DNA of 64,000 nucleotides, from NCBI GenBank assembly GCA_032988165.1, contig JANTQF010000008.1, forward strand, positions 1-64,000. The letters are read 5' to 3'. Source of the stretch: Emmonsiellopsis sp. PD_33 (lineage: Eukaryota; Ascomycota; Eurotiomycetes; Onygenales; Ajellomycetaceae). The position numbers and the translations under genes were made by a program. The notes under the pieces are model-generated. The model was not told the DNA's origin and ran no database searches. It saw nothing but the letters and a program-made list of their open reading frames with translations. Each line of letters starts with the position of its first letter. Position 1 is the first letter of the stretch. Positions 1-11,728 of the stretch are shown piece by piece.

Positions 1-1385
1 CATGAGCGGCATATTCGGGGGTCGTACGTCAGGGGATTCCTGGTCGGTCGAGCGGCGGAGCGTGGGGGGGTGGCGGATGATGGGTGATGTTTATATATAC
101 CTCAAGACCATTAGGGGTGGCACCCACGCCATCGAAATCGGAACCGATCCCAACATGGTCCCAACCGGCAACCTCAGCAATATGGAAGACATGGTCAGCC
201 ACAAGCTGGATATCTGCTACTTCTGGGTTTTCTACAGCCAAGAATACCGGGTAGAAATTGACCATGACGACCCCCCCGTTTTTCGCTACGAGAGACAACA
301 CATCGTCTGGTACATTCCTGGTATGCTTGGAGAGCGCGTAAGCTGACGAATGAGAGAACATGATGGGCGCTTTCGTGTCAGCTAGTACATCTCGCATAGT
401 TTGGTGTGAGACGTGTGAGAGATCAATCAGCATGCCCAGACGGTTCATCTCCTTGACGAATTCGCGGCCGAATTCGGTCAACCCCTTATCCTCGCCTCCG
501 GCACGGACAGTTGAGGCTGCCGTTGCAAACGCATTATCGCAATTATGGGTTACTGTGATGTATCGGACGCCAAGGTCATATACCTGGCGAAGAGCCGCGA
601 GGGAGTTGCCGATTTGGTGACCGCCCTACATTCAATTAGTGTCAACGGTTATCACTGGAGATCAATGCCTTACCTCGATTCCGAGAAAGCTTCCAATTTT
701 CCCGCTCTTGAAGGCCGCGCGAGCACAGGCTGGTGTATCACAGTATTGGAGGTCTTTATGGTATTCGTCAACTAGTCGCTTCGCAATGTCGATTTGTTCC
801 AGTGTGTCTCTGACCGACCACTACACAGACAGGTGTAATGGTTAGCTTCTGAGGAAATGTACCACATCGGTAGGTATCTTCCATATCAACGAAATATCTC
901 ATACAACATACCGTCGGATCATCAATCTGTGTCTTCGGATCCTCGGGACACTCCGTATACACACTCCAGAACTGACCCCCAACCTTCCCTTTTCTCAGCT
1001 TCTTCAAATCCGTATGACTCAACAGCCCCGACTCGAATGTAAATCTCTCATTATAGATTTGATTCTTCGTCTCTATGCGGATTAGATACGGCAGATCATT
1101 GTGTCCGTCAATTAGCGGCGTGGTTTCAAGAATAAGGTCTGCCCGCTTGGAGAAATCCAGGGGGTCGTGGGGCGCCTTTTGTTGTTTGATGTATGACAGA
1201 CCACCTGTCGAGTAGGCCACAACCAAAGCAAGTATGGTTAGGAGGCCGAGTGGCTTCAGCCACCCGCGCGGATTACTTGCCGAGCCCGTGTCTCGGGATT
1301 TTTCATTGCCCGCCGCTTTCGGGATTGGTCTGGAGTCAGGAGAACTCATTTTTGCTTGCTTTCTCCTTGACGTTGATGAAGCCAT
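1..1385 (-). CDS. Membrane dipeptidase (M19, renal dipeptidase family), 3' end cut off
   Basis: Zinc dipeptidase of the M19 family, expected to cleave dipeptides at a membrane surface. The start is the ATG at 1385. Exons read 1385-912, 820-674 and 625-101, with GT..AG introns that keep the frame. A 61-nt intron (100-40) followed by coding sequence to base 1 is possible but less certain. The N-terminus has a basic stretch and one hydrophobic segment (LLTILALVVAYS, about residues 47-60), so it looks like a type II membrane protein. Visible family motifs are DGHND (H-x-D metal ligands), GGHQIGNSLAALRQ, DLSHVS and FSHSS (His ligands) and GSDFDG. The C-terminal part lies outside the window. Family assignment is firm; substrate is not shown. 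Confidence 0.88.
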
Positions 1386-2521
1386 GGGGATGGATGATCG
1401 ATGAAGAAAGGGTTGCTTATCGTTAGAAATGCAGTTGAGGGTATCTCGGAAAAGAGCTGAAGAGCATGCGATCTCAGTTGCGGGGAATTTCTTCCTCTTG
1501 ATAGCGAGTGTTTATACTACTAGTTATTCGTCGGCTTCACCACAGGAAGAAGAGTGAAAACACGACCGTGGGATTGTTTCCTGTTCAGATGAAGCCACGC
1601 TGAGCCGCGCGGGGAACGTACCTGGATCGTTCGATAGCCGCTTTGAATGTAACTTGTTCGCACTACCGTCGGGAGTAACGTGGGAGTGACAGCAAGGCAG
1701 ATATGAGTGGGGGGTAGTTAGTTCGAAAACAATTCTAGGGCGTCTTGAACGAACATGGAGTCGAGCTTTGATGATACCTCAATGGGAGGGGGATACTTGA
1801 ACTATCCCTGGAGTTCAAGTATATATAAGCAATCACTGCATGCATCTTCGTTTAGTTATCCATGTCCGCTGCGAATCGAAGTTCCCCGCCATGGAGTGGC
1901 TTCATCAACCAGGCACATAGAGTTGGGTAGGGAGATGAGTTAACTGAGTATAATTCCACTGAAAAAGACAGCCCTTGCATGCTTCTGCCATCTAAAAAGA
2001 GGTGATTTGAATTTGGAGTCCACAGTTGGGTTATTGAAGTGTCAACTTCCACGGCTTTTGTCATTGTAGTTATTTAGGGTTAACTACTAACTAAATAACT
2101 ATTTACCTTGGCATCAACCTCCACGTCAAACAATGTCATTCATTTGCATCTTCTTCTGCCTATCCAGAAACAGCTCGGTTTTATTAACTAGATCGGCTAG
2201 AATGTTCTAAACCCCCCATCTCAAGATAAATATTGTGGGCACGCACCAAAATTCCATTGGAACCCCGATATCACTGACGTGATCCCGAATGATACCCTGG
2301 TGCCTAAGGCTGCCTACTAAGGGATTAGTTATTAGTTGGGTGGTTTGGCGATTTCGGTCCCGCGTTGCTGCTCCAAAAATACGGGCCTGGATATCTATAT
2401 AAGAAGCCGGACACCAGAAGCCAGACACCAGAAACTAGAAAAGAAAGTCTCTGACAACTCCTGCATCTGCACTATATCGACCCAACCACCCGCCCTCAAA
2501 CCTCCCTGAACATCAGCCACA
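1386..2521. other. Divergent intergenic region
   Basis: Lies between the dipeptidase (leftward) and the acetyltransferase (rightward). It has a TATA-like TATATATAAG at 1820-1829 with no gene close behind it, and a better placed TATA box near 2396. No coding frame is supported. Confidence 0.6.
2396..2403 (+). promoter_or_regulatory. TATA-box candidate of the GNAT gene
   Basis: TATATAAG lies 126 bases upstream of the acetyltransferase ATG. A pyrimidine and CA-rich leader follows, as is usual in fungal promoters. The assignment rests on position and sequence only. Confidence 0.45.
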
Positions 2522-3049
2522 ATGACAAACAACGCGGATACCGAGACCTCAGACCCAACCACTCCCACTCCCCCTCCCCCTCCTCCTCCCACCCAAACAC
2601 AAACCCCAACCCCAACCCCAACCCCCCGCCCCCTCCCCCCCTCCTACGAGCTCCGCGACGGCTACCCCTCCATCCCCGAATACCTCACCCTCCGCGCCAC
2701 CCCCAACCTCACCCCCAAAACCGCCGCCCAAGCCATCCCCGCCCTGCGCGGCAGCTGGTTCGGCTGCTACGTCGTGCACAAGGACACCAACACGGCCGTC
2801 GGCATGGGCCGCATAATCGGCGACGGCGGCTGGTATTTCCACATCGTCGACATGGCCGTGTCGACCGAGCATCAGCGGAGGGGGATTGGGGATGCCATTA
2901 TGGCGAGGTTGTTGGCGAGGGTGAGGGAGGTGGCGCCGCCGGGCGCGTGGGTTTCGTTGTTGGCGGATCCCCCCGGGAAAAGGCTTTATGCGAGGCATGG
3001 GTTGGTGGAGACGGCGCCGGGGTCGGTGGGGATGGGGGTTTTGGTTTAG
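2522..3049 (+). CDS. GNAT-family N-acetyltransferase
   Basis: Single-exon protein of 175 residues. After a low-complexity Pro/Thr N-terminus (about residues 14-38) comes a compact GNAT fold: the substrate-side strand region (GSWFGCYVV), the central strands (VGMGRIIGDG, FHIVDMAVS), and the acetyl-CoA pyrophosphate-binding loop HQRRGIGDAIM (Q/R-x-x-G-x-G). The C-terminal KRLYARHGLVE matches the usual family ending. The acceptor amine cannot be told from the sequence. Codon use in the first 120 codons is extremely C-rich and later becomes G-rich, which makes a C-to-G strand shift along the gene. Confidence 0.82.
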   Translation: MTNNADTETSDPTTPTPPPPPPPTQTQTPTPTPTPRPLPPSYELRDGYPSIPEYLTLRATPNLTPKTAAQAIPALRGSWFGCYVVHKDTNTAVGMGRIIGDGGWYFHIVDMAVSTEHQRRGIGDAIMARLLARVREVAPPGAWVSLLADPPGKRLYARHGLVETAPGSVGMGVLV

Positions 3050-3446
3050 GGGGAGGGGGGGGGGTGGTCTTAGACTGTTCTATCGTATGAGGTTGCTTTT
3101 GTATGCTAGGCCTTTGGAGCGCACATAGGATGGGAACGATAATAATGGTTATATATATTAATTGTTTGGCTGTAATTAGACATAAAAAAATAGAAGAAGC
3201 AGGTCGCGAAAGAAAGAAAGAAAACATCACAAGACGACAGAAATTTATTATCCAGGCTTTCCCGTTCCGAGAAGAGAGACTGGGAGGATCGATGCGCTGA
3301 CACGGCCAACAAAAGCCCGTCGACCCAGCCACCAAATCGACAGAGAGTTCTTACGTATACAGCGACTTCCTTGAGGAAAGTGGATGTAATCTGAACAAAT
3401 TTAGAACCCAAACATTAGATAGCATTGCGAGGACAACAGCACGCCT
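3050..3446. other. Convergent intergenic region
   Basis: Shared 3' region of the acetyltransferase and SEY1. It is AT-rich with a GAAAGAAAGAAAG stretch near 3209. Nothing coding was seen. Confidence 0.6.
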
Positions 3447-6298
3447 TTAAAAGTCACCGTCGTCGCCATCCTCGCCATCTCTATTGGTCCGTCGTCCTGA
3501 AGTTTTCCGGTTAAAGCTTGACATTTCATGCTCTTCTGTTGAATTCTTAGCCCCAGACATAGCCATCGCCTGGCGTCCAGTGTCAGAGGCTTCCAGAAAT
3601 TCGCGGAGGCGTCGTTTGCCTTCTTCCAAGGCCTGTTGCGAAGCTGCTTCGGTCATTTTAATGATAGGGCCCCAGAGATTGAGTTGGTAGGTGACGTAGG
3701 CGCCAACTGAGCAGAGGAAAAGGATAAAGAAATAGGCGGGGTTGCGAAGGACTAAAAGAGTTAATGGGATATATATGTTAGCTTCTGGTATGCGTAACTA
3801 ATCGCGTACTTAGTATGAGAAATTCCGAGTACTCACCTGCAAGGATCTCGTTCCAGCCGAGAGCTAGAAGGATGCCATAGAAGTACAATGGTACCTGCGT
3901 TATGCCGCCAATCGCACTCCTCTTTGCCTCCACGTACACACCATCCGCGGTTTTCTTGAACCGGACTGTCAGGTCCTGCCTTTTTGCTTCGCTTAGCATG
4001 GTCATTTCTTCTTCCAAACTCTTGCCTTCATCCTCATCAACACCGCCGATAGGCGCGAGATCCTCCTCGTCGGCTGGCGTTGCAGAGCTCGGGGTGTGGC
4101 CAATCCATTTATCTAGCGGAGGCGGTGCGGAGGTCTCCGTAAGACGGAAGCGGGCAAGTAGAGGAATCAATGTGAGTGTGGATTCTCGAGCTCTAGTGTA
4201 AACGCTCTCGATGTCATCGGTAGGACGCCATATTCTAGGGACCCCCGCTTCATCGTAACGGAATTTGTCTTCAAAGTTCTCGCGGAGCTTCAGGAGCAGG
4301 TTGCCCTCCATCATCTCTTCTTCGATTTTAGCCCGCAGGACCCCCCAGGACTTTCTCCTTAAGCGCCAAAGGCCAACATCCACTTCATCTAAGCTAGCAT
4401 CGAAGCTGCTGGCTCGTTCGGTAAATCGTCGTTCGGCATCAAGAACTGTGTCGACGAAGAGAGTCCAAACTCGATCCCAGATGGTATTTTCGGAGGGCTT
4501 GTCGCCGGATTCTGGAGCACCGGAGCCGCCTCTTCCTGATCCAATAGCATTGAATTCTAGGTCAAGAGAGTCGCCCAACCGCGACTTTACCCACCGTTCG
4601 ACCCTTGTTGCCAGCCGTCGCATTTCGTCCCTCCGCAGTTGCCCGCTGATTTTCTCTAAATCCTTTTGATATAGACCTAGTTCTTGTTGATAATTGCTCC
4701 ACGGCGTGTCTTCGACAACAGTAGCCCGAGCCTCTTTCTCGAACTTTTCAATCGCTATCCTCCTTTCCTTGGTCACTATTTCAGCAAAATCATAGCTGGA
4801 ACCCTTCTTCTGGCCCGACTTGACCGCGGCACTAACTGCATCGCTAAATTCCTGCACTCCAGATTTATGCGCCGCACTAAGTTGACCGAGGAATAGAACT
4901 CTCAATCGTGTATCCACTTTCTCTTCCAGCTCAGTCTTCTTCATCTGGTATACGCGTTTGTGATACCGGCTAGCCTCAGCATCAAAATTCTTTGTCGTCT
5001 TCGCTCGCGCGTTTCGCATAGCAGGACCCAGGCCTCCGAGAATTTGAGGATTGCCGGACTGGACACCTTCCGCTTGCTTGGCCTCGAATGGAGTGATGGC
5101 TTCATCAAACGCAACAAGGACTTCCCGTGATATTTCGTCGCAACGGAATTGCGCAAGGAGTTCCTGCTGAGTTGGAAGATCTAGATCCTTATTATTGACA
5201 ATCTGATCCCAAATACCTTCTGCGTAAACAGCGAAACCATCCGCAGGTATCCGGCGGTGGTATTCGGGAAGGAATATTCCTCCTTCAATTGAAGAAATTC
5301 CCCCGACGCCGGATTTATTAGGATCACGATGACCGTCAGAGAAGCGGGTACTGAGTTTCTCTACCTCGGCCACAAATTTCTCTGGCTGAAAGTTCTTATG
5401 TGGAAGTCCAGCGAAAGCAAAATCGAAGTAATCGTCAATCGTGGAGTTCTCCAACCCCGCAGGCTTGGAGAGTGAAGACCATATCCTGGCAAGATCTTGA
5501 AGCAGGGTATTCTGTAGATTCTGGAGAGGGGTAGTTCCTAAAAAGTCTCGGATGACGAAGAAGAGTAGAGATCGAGGGGTTGACCTTTAAAGTGCCATGT
5601 CAGTTATAAACGATTGGGGAAAAAACGAGGGCACCCTTTCAGACTTGGGAGAGGTTGGCATACTTCTTGTCCTTCAAGAAAAGTTCCAGATTGACCTCAA
5701 AGACCGTTTTCAACAGACCCATATTGGCACCTTGATACAAGCCTACTTGATGTTCCCAGATGTTCACAATGAGCACCTCACTCGTGGCAAGGGCAAACAG
5801 GGCGCTCTTCCGTTCAAAATCCTGGTCCTCTCCCCGCTCTCTGCCATCGGTTCCTTCAACATCCATAACAAGAATATTATCCGCCATCTTCTTCTTCTGT
5901 GATGAGCTGCGTTCATTTCCCTTGCCCTCTTCTAGACGTTTATTCTTCGACAGCCAAATACCCTTAGTGGTCTGCCGCCGCTCTGTCTCCGACATAACAC
6001 TAAAGTGGGTGCCAAAGAGGTTGTTCAACAGCGTAGACTTGCCGGTCGACTGGGATCCGAAGACAGATATGAGGTGGTAGTTGAATCCGGCCGGTGTGAC
6101 ATTTTCGTAGGTGAGGTATTTCGAAACGTTCGGGCTTTTTGATCGCAGATGCATTAGAACTCGAAACGCGCAATTGAAACTCATAGTTCAAGACACATAC
6201 TTGAATTCCTTCTCCTCGTCCACCACCTGGACGCCATGCTCATAGTTCCGCGCATCCTGCTCATCCCCTGAACTGGCGAAATGCCCGTTCGCAACCAT
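3447..6298 (-). CDS. SEY1: Sey1/atlastin-type dynamin-like GTPase for ER membrane fusion
   Basis: Fungal member of the Sey1/RHD3 family, which fuses ER tubules homotypically. Four exons: 6298-6201, 6134-5664, 5584-3837 and 3751-3447. They sum to 2622 nt (873 residues), the usual length of fungal Sey1. The GTPase domain has the P-loop GSQSTGKSTLLN, the switch region TTKGIW and the G3 motif DVEGTDGRER. A long helical middle domain follows. Two hydrophobic hairpin segments (PLYFYGILLALGW and YFFILFLCSVGAYV) sit close together across the exon 3/4 junction. The tail is short and acidic. It ends convergent with the acetyltransferase. Confidence 0.95.
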
Positions 6299-7741
6299 TA
6301 TCGCGTGAAGGAACCCTTTTCAATGAACTTGAATAAATTCCTTTCAGACGGAATCTAGATACCAGCGTGTATATTCGTTTTCTTCTTCCGAGCCCAAAGG
6401 AATGACGTTCCGCGACGTTTGCGATGTGCGGAAGAGGGAGGACGGATGTACGTAGGGGGGTCAAGACAGCAACCTATGCCATGCGCTTCGGGAGGGGTAG
6501 GATAGACAGCAGTGCCGCGGGTTCCAACTTCTCGACAGTGCCAATCAACTATACGTCGTCGTTGTCGCTCTGTTTGCCGCTTGTCGATCCTCTCCGGGTT
6601 CCTTTGCCGTGACCACGGTGGTCAGAGACGTTCCGGCTAGATACTGACGCCGCCCCACAGATACGGGGGGGGATAAGCTCTCACAAAAGAATGGACAATA
6701 GTAGAGGCTGTAACCGTAAGAATATTGCGAGTGTGGAGAGCAGCGTGCTGGGACGGGGGTTGAGGTTGGAGGTGAGGTTGTTCGGAAAGTGGAACGTGCG
6801 TTCTGCGGTTGCTGGGGTCGATGCCAAGACTTTCCTTCCAAGGTTCCAGCGCGGCTTCGATGACGAAAAGGGGGGGATAAAATAGTGAGGGGGTGCGGAG
6901 AGTGTCGAATTGTTCTACTTTTTATGCTTCCGATTAATCACCAGTTCTACACGCTGTCTCGTCTAGAGGGGGCCTTGACACCAGCTGTTCACATGGACAA
7001 GTCACATGGAAATAGTAGTATTCATACCAAGGCGAGAAATGCTATCTATTGATAAATGCAAATAAGGAACCTTTAAACACCCCCCATTCAAAGCCCAAAA
7101 ATACATGAAAATCCCATATTGCCGACTCTAGTTCTCTTTAAGTCCTCCAAACAAAGACCGCCAAATATGGGCCAACGCGAGTAGAATTGAAAAAAGTTCG
7201 AAGGCAACAAATAGTGTGGGAAACAACCATCGACTCTGAAACAACCAGCCGGGCCTGTCTAGCCATTGGTTTCCCCTGATTCCTTACGTCTATCGTGCGA
7301 GCCGTTGAAGGAGGGATCTGTAAGGCATTCTGCCCTCAGTCGGTAGTTTGGCCGTCAATGATGTGCGGGAGTGGAATATCGTTGGAGCACAGGTTATAAT
7401 ATCCGTAGTCTGGCCAAAGAATCCACCATACAAACAGCGACGGTGAGCGTTACGGAGGCCTAGAGGCTCTATTGCCGATGGTGCTGAGATGCCCCAGCTT
7501 CTGAGTTCGCCGTCTCGATCGAGCGGAAACGACCTTGATCTTAAACGGTTTAACGGCTGACAGTGACCGTAGGGTACGCCAGGGGCAACGACGGAAAATA
7601 GACCCGTGAAAGCCGAGGTTATGACCAACTGCTCAGCCCTAGTCTGATTCCAAGGCGAGATACCTGTTGACTCCGGACGCGGATTTATTATCGGCCTTAC
7701 TTGACCCTCTCCGCATGAGAGGCGGCAAAAGCGTCGTCGAG
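6299..7741. other. SEY1 upstream region and gene-poor DNA
   Basis: The right half may be remnants of the regulator gene to its right, because several reading frames run through 7290-7630 on the minus strand. None shows a recognisable domain. No RNA gene or transposon end was identified. Confidence 0.5.
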
Positions 7742-8718
7742 TTAAAAGTAGGTAGAAGAATTGTGTTCAAAGACTGGTCCTTCACTGGGAGGCCCCAGAT
7801 AGTATTCGGGAGACCAGGAAGACTCGCTTGAAACTATGCTAGGAACACGAGATGATTGCCGAAGGTGGTCTACAGTTGAGTATTCCGCCGGGGGCCATTC
7901 ATTGCTAGTTTCGCTCACTCCGGGCTGGTTCAGTCCGAACCTGATTTCTGATACTAGTGGCCCGTTAGTATCTAACCCTCTGTGAAATGGGAACAGAAAA
8001 AAGCCCAGGATCGAGATGTTAAGTGTGTACAGCACAACCCATGCATGTTCGAATATTGGATTCATGGAGGCATCCGGGTGAAAAGGTGTTGGAAAATAAA
8101 ATAACGGGGTATGCACATACGTTTTCCAGCTTGCTCCGCTGATGATCCCGAATCCGTCCAGCCTACGGAAGAAATGGCCATGTTCATGGTCATTTCGTCC
8201 AGTCTCTTTAGAATAGTAGTGACAGTACTCTCCAGCAAAGCAACCCTTTCTCTTAAACTATAATTTTGATCGCCAGCTTGAGTCCCTAATCCACCTAGGC
8301 CTATGGGAACACTTTCCTGGTCAATGCAAGTGGATCCTCTCGCCTTGCATTCATTGCAGAGATTCGGCCGCTCAGGGGCATAGGTGCAGCGAATTTTACG
8401 CCGGCGGCCTAGTCTAGTGTTAGCAGGGCGGCTTTCGAGGGGGAAGAATAGCCGAAGACTGAGCAGGAAACCAAGTTGAGAAGGTAGAAATTGAGTCCAC
8501 AAGGGGACAAATTTGGGACCATAAAATATGCTGCAGGCCCATAAAGGTGTGCTTCACGTACATTCGTAGCAACTTTTAGTCCCTTTTCTCATTTTATGGC
8601 GAAGATGACCACTATGGGACCCGAGCGTAGTGCCTGATGATCCGTCAGTGCTGTCACCCACACCCGGGGGAATTCTCGGACGAGACGTGCCTTCCGTTGG
8701 CCGAAGGGAGCGTTCCAT
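7742..8718 (-). pseudogene. Short Zn2Cys6 regulator, probably truncated
   Basis: Exons 8718-8562 and 8408-8121 splice into an intact zinc cluster: SCYECRRRKIRC, then LCNECKARGSTC, giving C-x2-C-x6-C and C-x2-C-x6-C. A heptad-like linker (LRERVALLESTVTTILKRL) follows. A third exon, perhaps starting near 7970 (RLDTNGPLVSEIR), ends at TAA 7744-7742. The protein would have only about 230 residues, against 500-800 for typical fungal C6 factors, and no middle homology domain is found downstream to about 7290. It could be a decaying gene or a short regulator. The DNA-binding half looks usable; exon 3 is uncertain. Confidence 0.5.
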
Positions 8719-10460
8719 TGTTGTCAATTGCGGAACTAGCGTTCTCAATAGGATTGAGCGTAATAAAAGGGCAAGGTAGAAAATGACAAAGGCATTCGAT
8801 TTGTGAATGCGAAGGCAAAGAAAAGTTGAATAGGGGTGAACAGGAAAGCAACAGGCAGTGACAGCAAACATCTATTTATTTAGGAAGTCAAGCTGAGAAC
8901 CCCCTAAATATAAGAATTCCATGGACAGGTTATCCTGTATCAAGGGTGCCTCTTGTTCCTGTAAATAACTGGCAGTGGCATCCCCTAGAACCCACTGTTG
9001 TCCTTACTCCGGTACTAGGCAGATAAAAAGCGTACGACACCACGGAAATGTTCCCAAAATGGTCGAGAATGTAGTATGGATTATTTTTAACCCAATTTCT
9101 TGGCCTGGATAAAGCACAAGAACCAGGGGTTAAGGGTATTGGACTCATGAAAAATAGGACGTCATTGTCACGGGGCTAGGGCAAGGCTGGCCTGCTATTT
9201 TTGCAGTTCCCTTGTCCAAAGTTTTAAGCCGCAAGGCCTGCCTTAATATCCTCTGGGGCCCTGGGAAGATATGACCAGGAGACAACAGCAATTCTTCTGG
9301 AGCTGATGGCATGAATTCCAGTCAATTGAGCCTATGAACTTATGCCTAGGCATCACAAGTATAAAACAGCCAAGGAACACTCGTTTTGTCCGGCCACTTG
9401 GTCCGAGAATAAAAATAAAGCCCAAGCTAGCCAATTACAAGCTGCATGGGTGGCGCTACTGGATCATCGCTGTATCCCCAAGGCTGAGATAAACATGGCT
9501 GTTTGAACGGGCTGCCAGGAAACTCGCCTGGTAGGGCAGAGGCTGGTTATGGTTGGCAAAGATGGCCGGTTGCCAGTTGGTGGCCATGAATGGCAAGGCA
9601 GTTTTCTCCTCATGTCCCCTGGTCAAGAAAGGCATCCCATTTTCTCCTCCCAACCCCCGTCTTGGACCCCAACCAGCGAGGCGGTTAGACTAGAGGTGGT
9701 GGTGGTGCTAGAGGGAGCGAAGTTGAGCTTGCAGGTTGCGGTTGATGTCGCCCCGGAACCGGATTAACCATTGTTCCGGGCAGATCTCGGCTTAGTCACC
9801 AAGTCCGCGGACTTTTAACTCTATCCTCAGGACAACAGCATCCGCTTTCAGTATCTACCCCGAACTCGCGTCAAGGATGGAGACCACAGCCCGCGCCATC
9901 TTTCGCTTTTGGCCGACCCGCAGGCTCCAATGCGGCACATCCAGCACAAGGCCGACCCGATAGATGATCTTGTCTCGAAATCGTGAGGACGCCAGCACCG
10001 CTTTCCATAGGCTGGACTAGATAGTTGGCGTTTTGGTAAGGGGTAAGGGATGGGCTATACTGACAATGGCGCATATGCAGCCCGTCTATGAGCATTTTCA
10101 GGGGCTGGAGTGGTCCCGTTTGGCCCAAACAAGTAGAAATCCCACTTTTTTACCTTAACCCAACGAAACATCAAAGGTACATACTAATCTCCTAATTTTG
10201 GATGTGCTCAACTATACTTACTTATTTTTAGACAGGCAATCAAACTATGAATCTGCGCCTTGGTGCATTAATGGTGGATGGCAATGTTTCGTACGTATTG
10301 CCAAATTCTCAGTCCCGGCCGGGTCGGTGGGGGCTATCGATAGATGCTCTTCCGAGCTCTCCCACCGCCATGACCGTGCGCCAGCTCTTGGACGGATCCG
10401 ATGTCAGTCCCTTCTGAAAATGGCCACGAGTCGACCGTTCGATCACTACCCAACCCGGGA
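8719..10460. other. Gene-poor region
   Basis: Many short open frames with no recognisable domain and no consistent splice structure. The stretch 9490-9620 is rich in TGGC/GGCCA words but shows no clear repeat unit. It probably consists of old degraded sequence. Confidence 0.5.
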
Positions 10461-10711
10461 AATGTCGACGCTGACTTAAACGACGAGTACGAGCAAGCAC
10501 CACTCTTCTAGGGTGCTAGAAATGGCCCATCAAGCCGTCGTCGAGTTGCTACTTGGTCAGGGGCTAGGTCGATGTCAATTCCGGCAATATTTATGACCAG
10601 ACACCCCTCTCGGAGGCGAGCAAGAACTATCATGCCGCTACAGTCAAGGTATGGAGTGACTTTGGCGCCGTTGATATTGACGTCAACTTTTCGGATTTCG
10701 ACCTCGGATGA
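10461..10711 (+). pseudogene. Ankyrin-repeat protein relic with two frame breaks and a stop
   Basis: Three consecutive pieces in the three forward frames read as ankyrin-repeat protein. From 10461: NVDADLNDEYEQAPLF, stop TAG at 10509-10511, then GARNG. From about 10522 in the next frame: MAHQAVVELLLGQG. From 10568 in the third frame: VDVNSGNIYDQTPLSEASK, then NYHAATVKV, ending at TGA 10709-10711. The TPL and AVVELLL words and their spacing are the ankyrin pattern. I describe the breaks only. It is too short and damaged to be functional. Confidence 0.6.
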
Positions 10712-11728
10712 CGCCTAGGACGACCAGCCACATCATCAGTATCACCATCAGAATTGTCAACAAATGCTGAAGCAGCGCTATCTCCCATAGTATTTCTAGG
10801 AGCAGCAACAGCTTTAACCTGCAACAGGTGGAGTAGTGGCACTTACAGCAGGAGATACCAATTTATCAGGTCCTATCTTAAGAGTGTCAGCCACAATACC
10901 ACCCATTCCTTATTACGAGCAACAACAGACCCCCCGATAACCTCTGAGAACCAGCCTAGCTGGGCTTGAGATTAGCCAAGATTCAATTTGTACCTAGGCA
11001 GCACCCGCCCCCTGAATTGATCGATGGAGGGAGAAGGTTGGTTATATTGAAGGGCTGGCTACAGAACTGATGCTAGGCGGTGGTGCGGTCATGTGGTTAC
11101 CGGCATACGGGATTAGAGGAATGTACGGGGTAGTAGTAGGGGGTCTATCATGAGATGTTCGATTTATCAATCTATCAATAGGGCCTTCCGCCACGCCATT
11201 ACATACTTAAGCTTTCAGACACGTAATAATCTCAGATAATCAAAATGTCAACAACAGCCTATTTCCATAGCGAAAATACACCCTGGCGATCAGAAGAGAT
11301 CAAGTTATCAAATTCCCCTAGTAAACAAGGGGAAATAAATAACAACATATTATGTAAAAAAAAGCAAAATGAATGCAGTGGCGTAGGGGGCCGCACCAGG
11401 GAGCTGTAGCGCCTACTACCATATAAAACTCACGTACGGCTAACAGTGATGAACTGTCATTCATTAGCTGCCTACCTACAATGGGACAGCCTCCTATAAT
11501 GGACCTAAGCCTGATATACCCTTTCACTATTGCCTTCCCCAGAGGCCTGTCCCATGATATCAATACACTCCCTCACCCCCTATTTACACGAGATAATCTA
11601 GGGAGGAGGGAGTAGGTGTGTAGCACAGGCGTGTAAATATGGACGAAGAAAGATATAAAATCGAATTGTCCCAAAAAAAAGACATATGCAATATACATAC
11701 ATATACACACATATATATATATGTATAA
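10712..11728. other. Gene-poor AT-rich region
   Basis: No coding frame supported. The word CAGTGGCGTAGGGGGC near 11376 looks like the end of a DNA transposon, but no matching inverted end was found. An (AT/AC)n microsatellite lies near 11690-11725. Confidence 0.5.

Noticed and set aside
11371..11470. Transposon end resembling CAGTGGCG..., possible MITE
   Set aside because: No inverted partner or target-site duplication could be found by eye.
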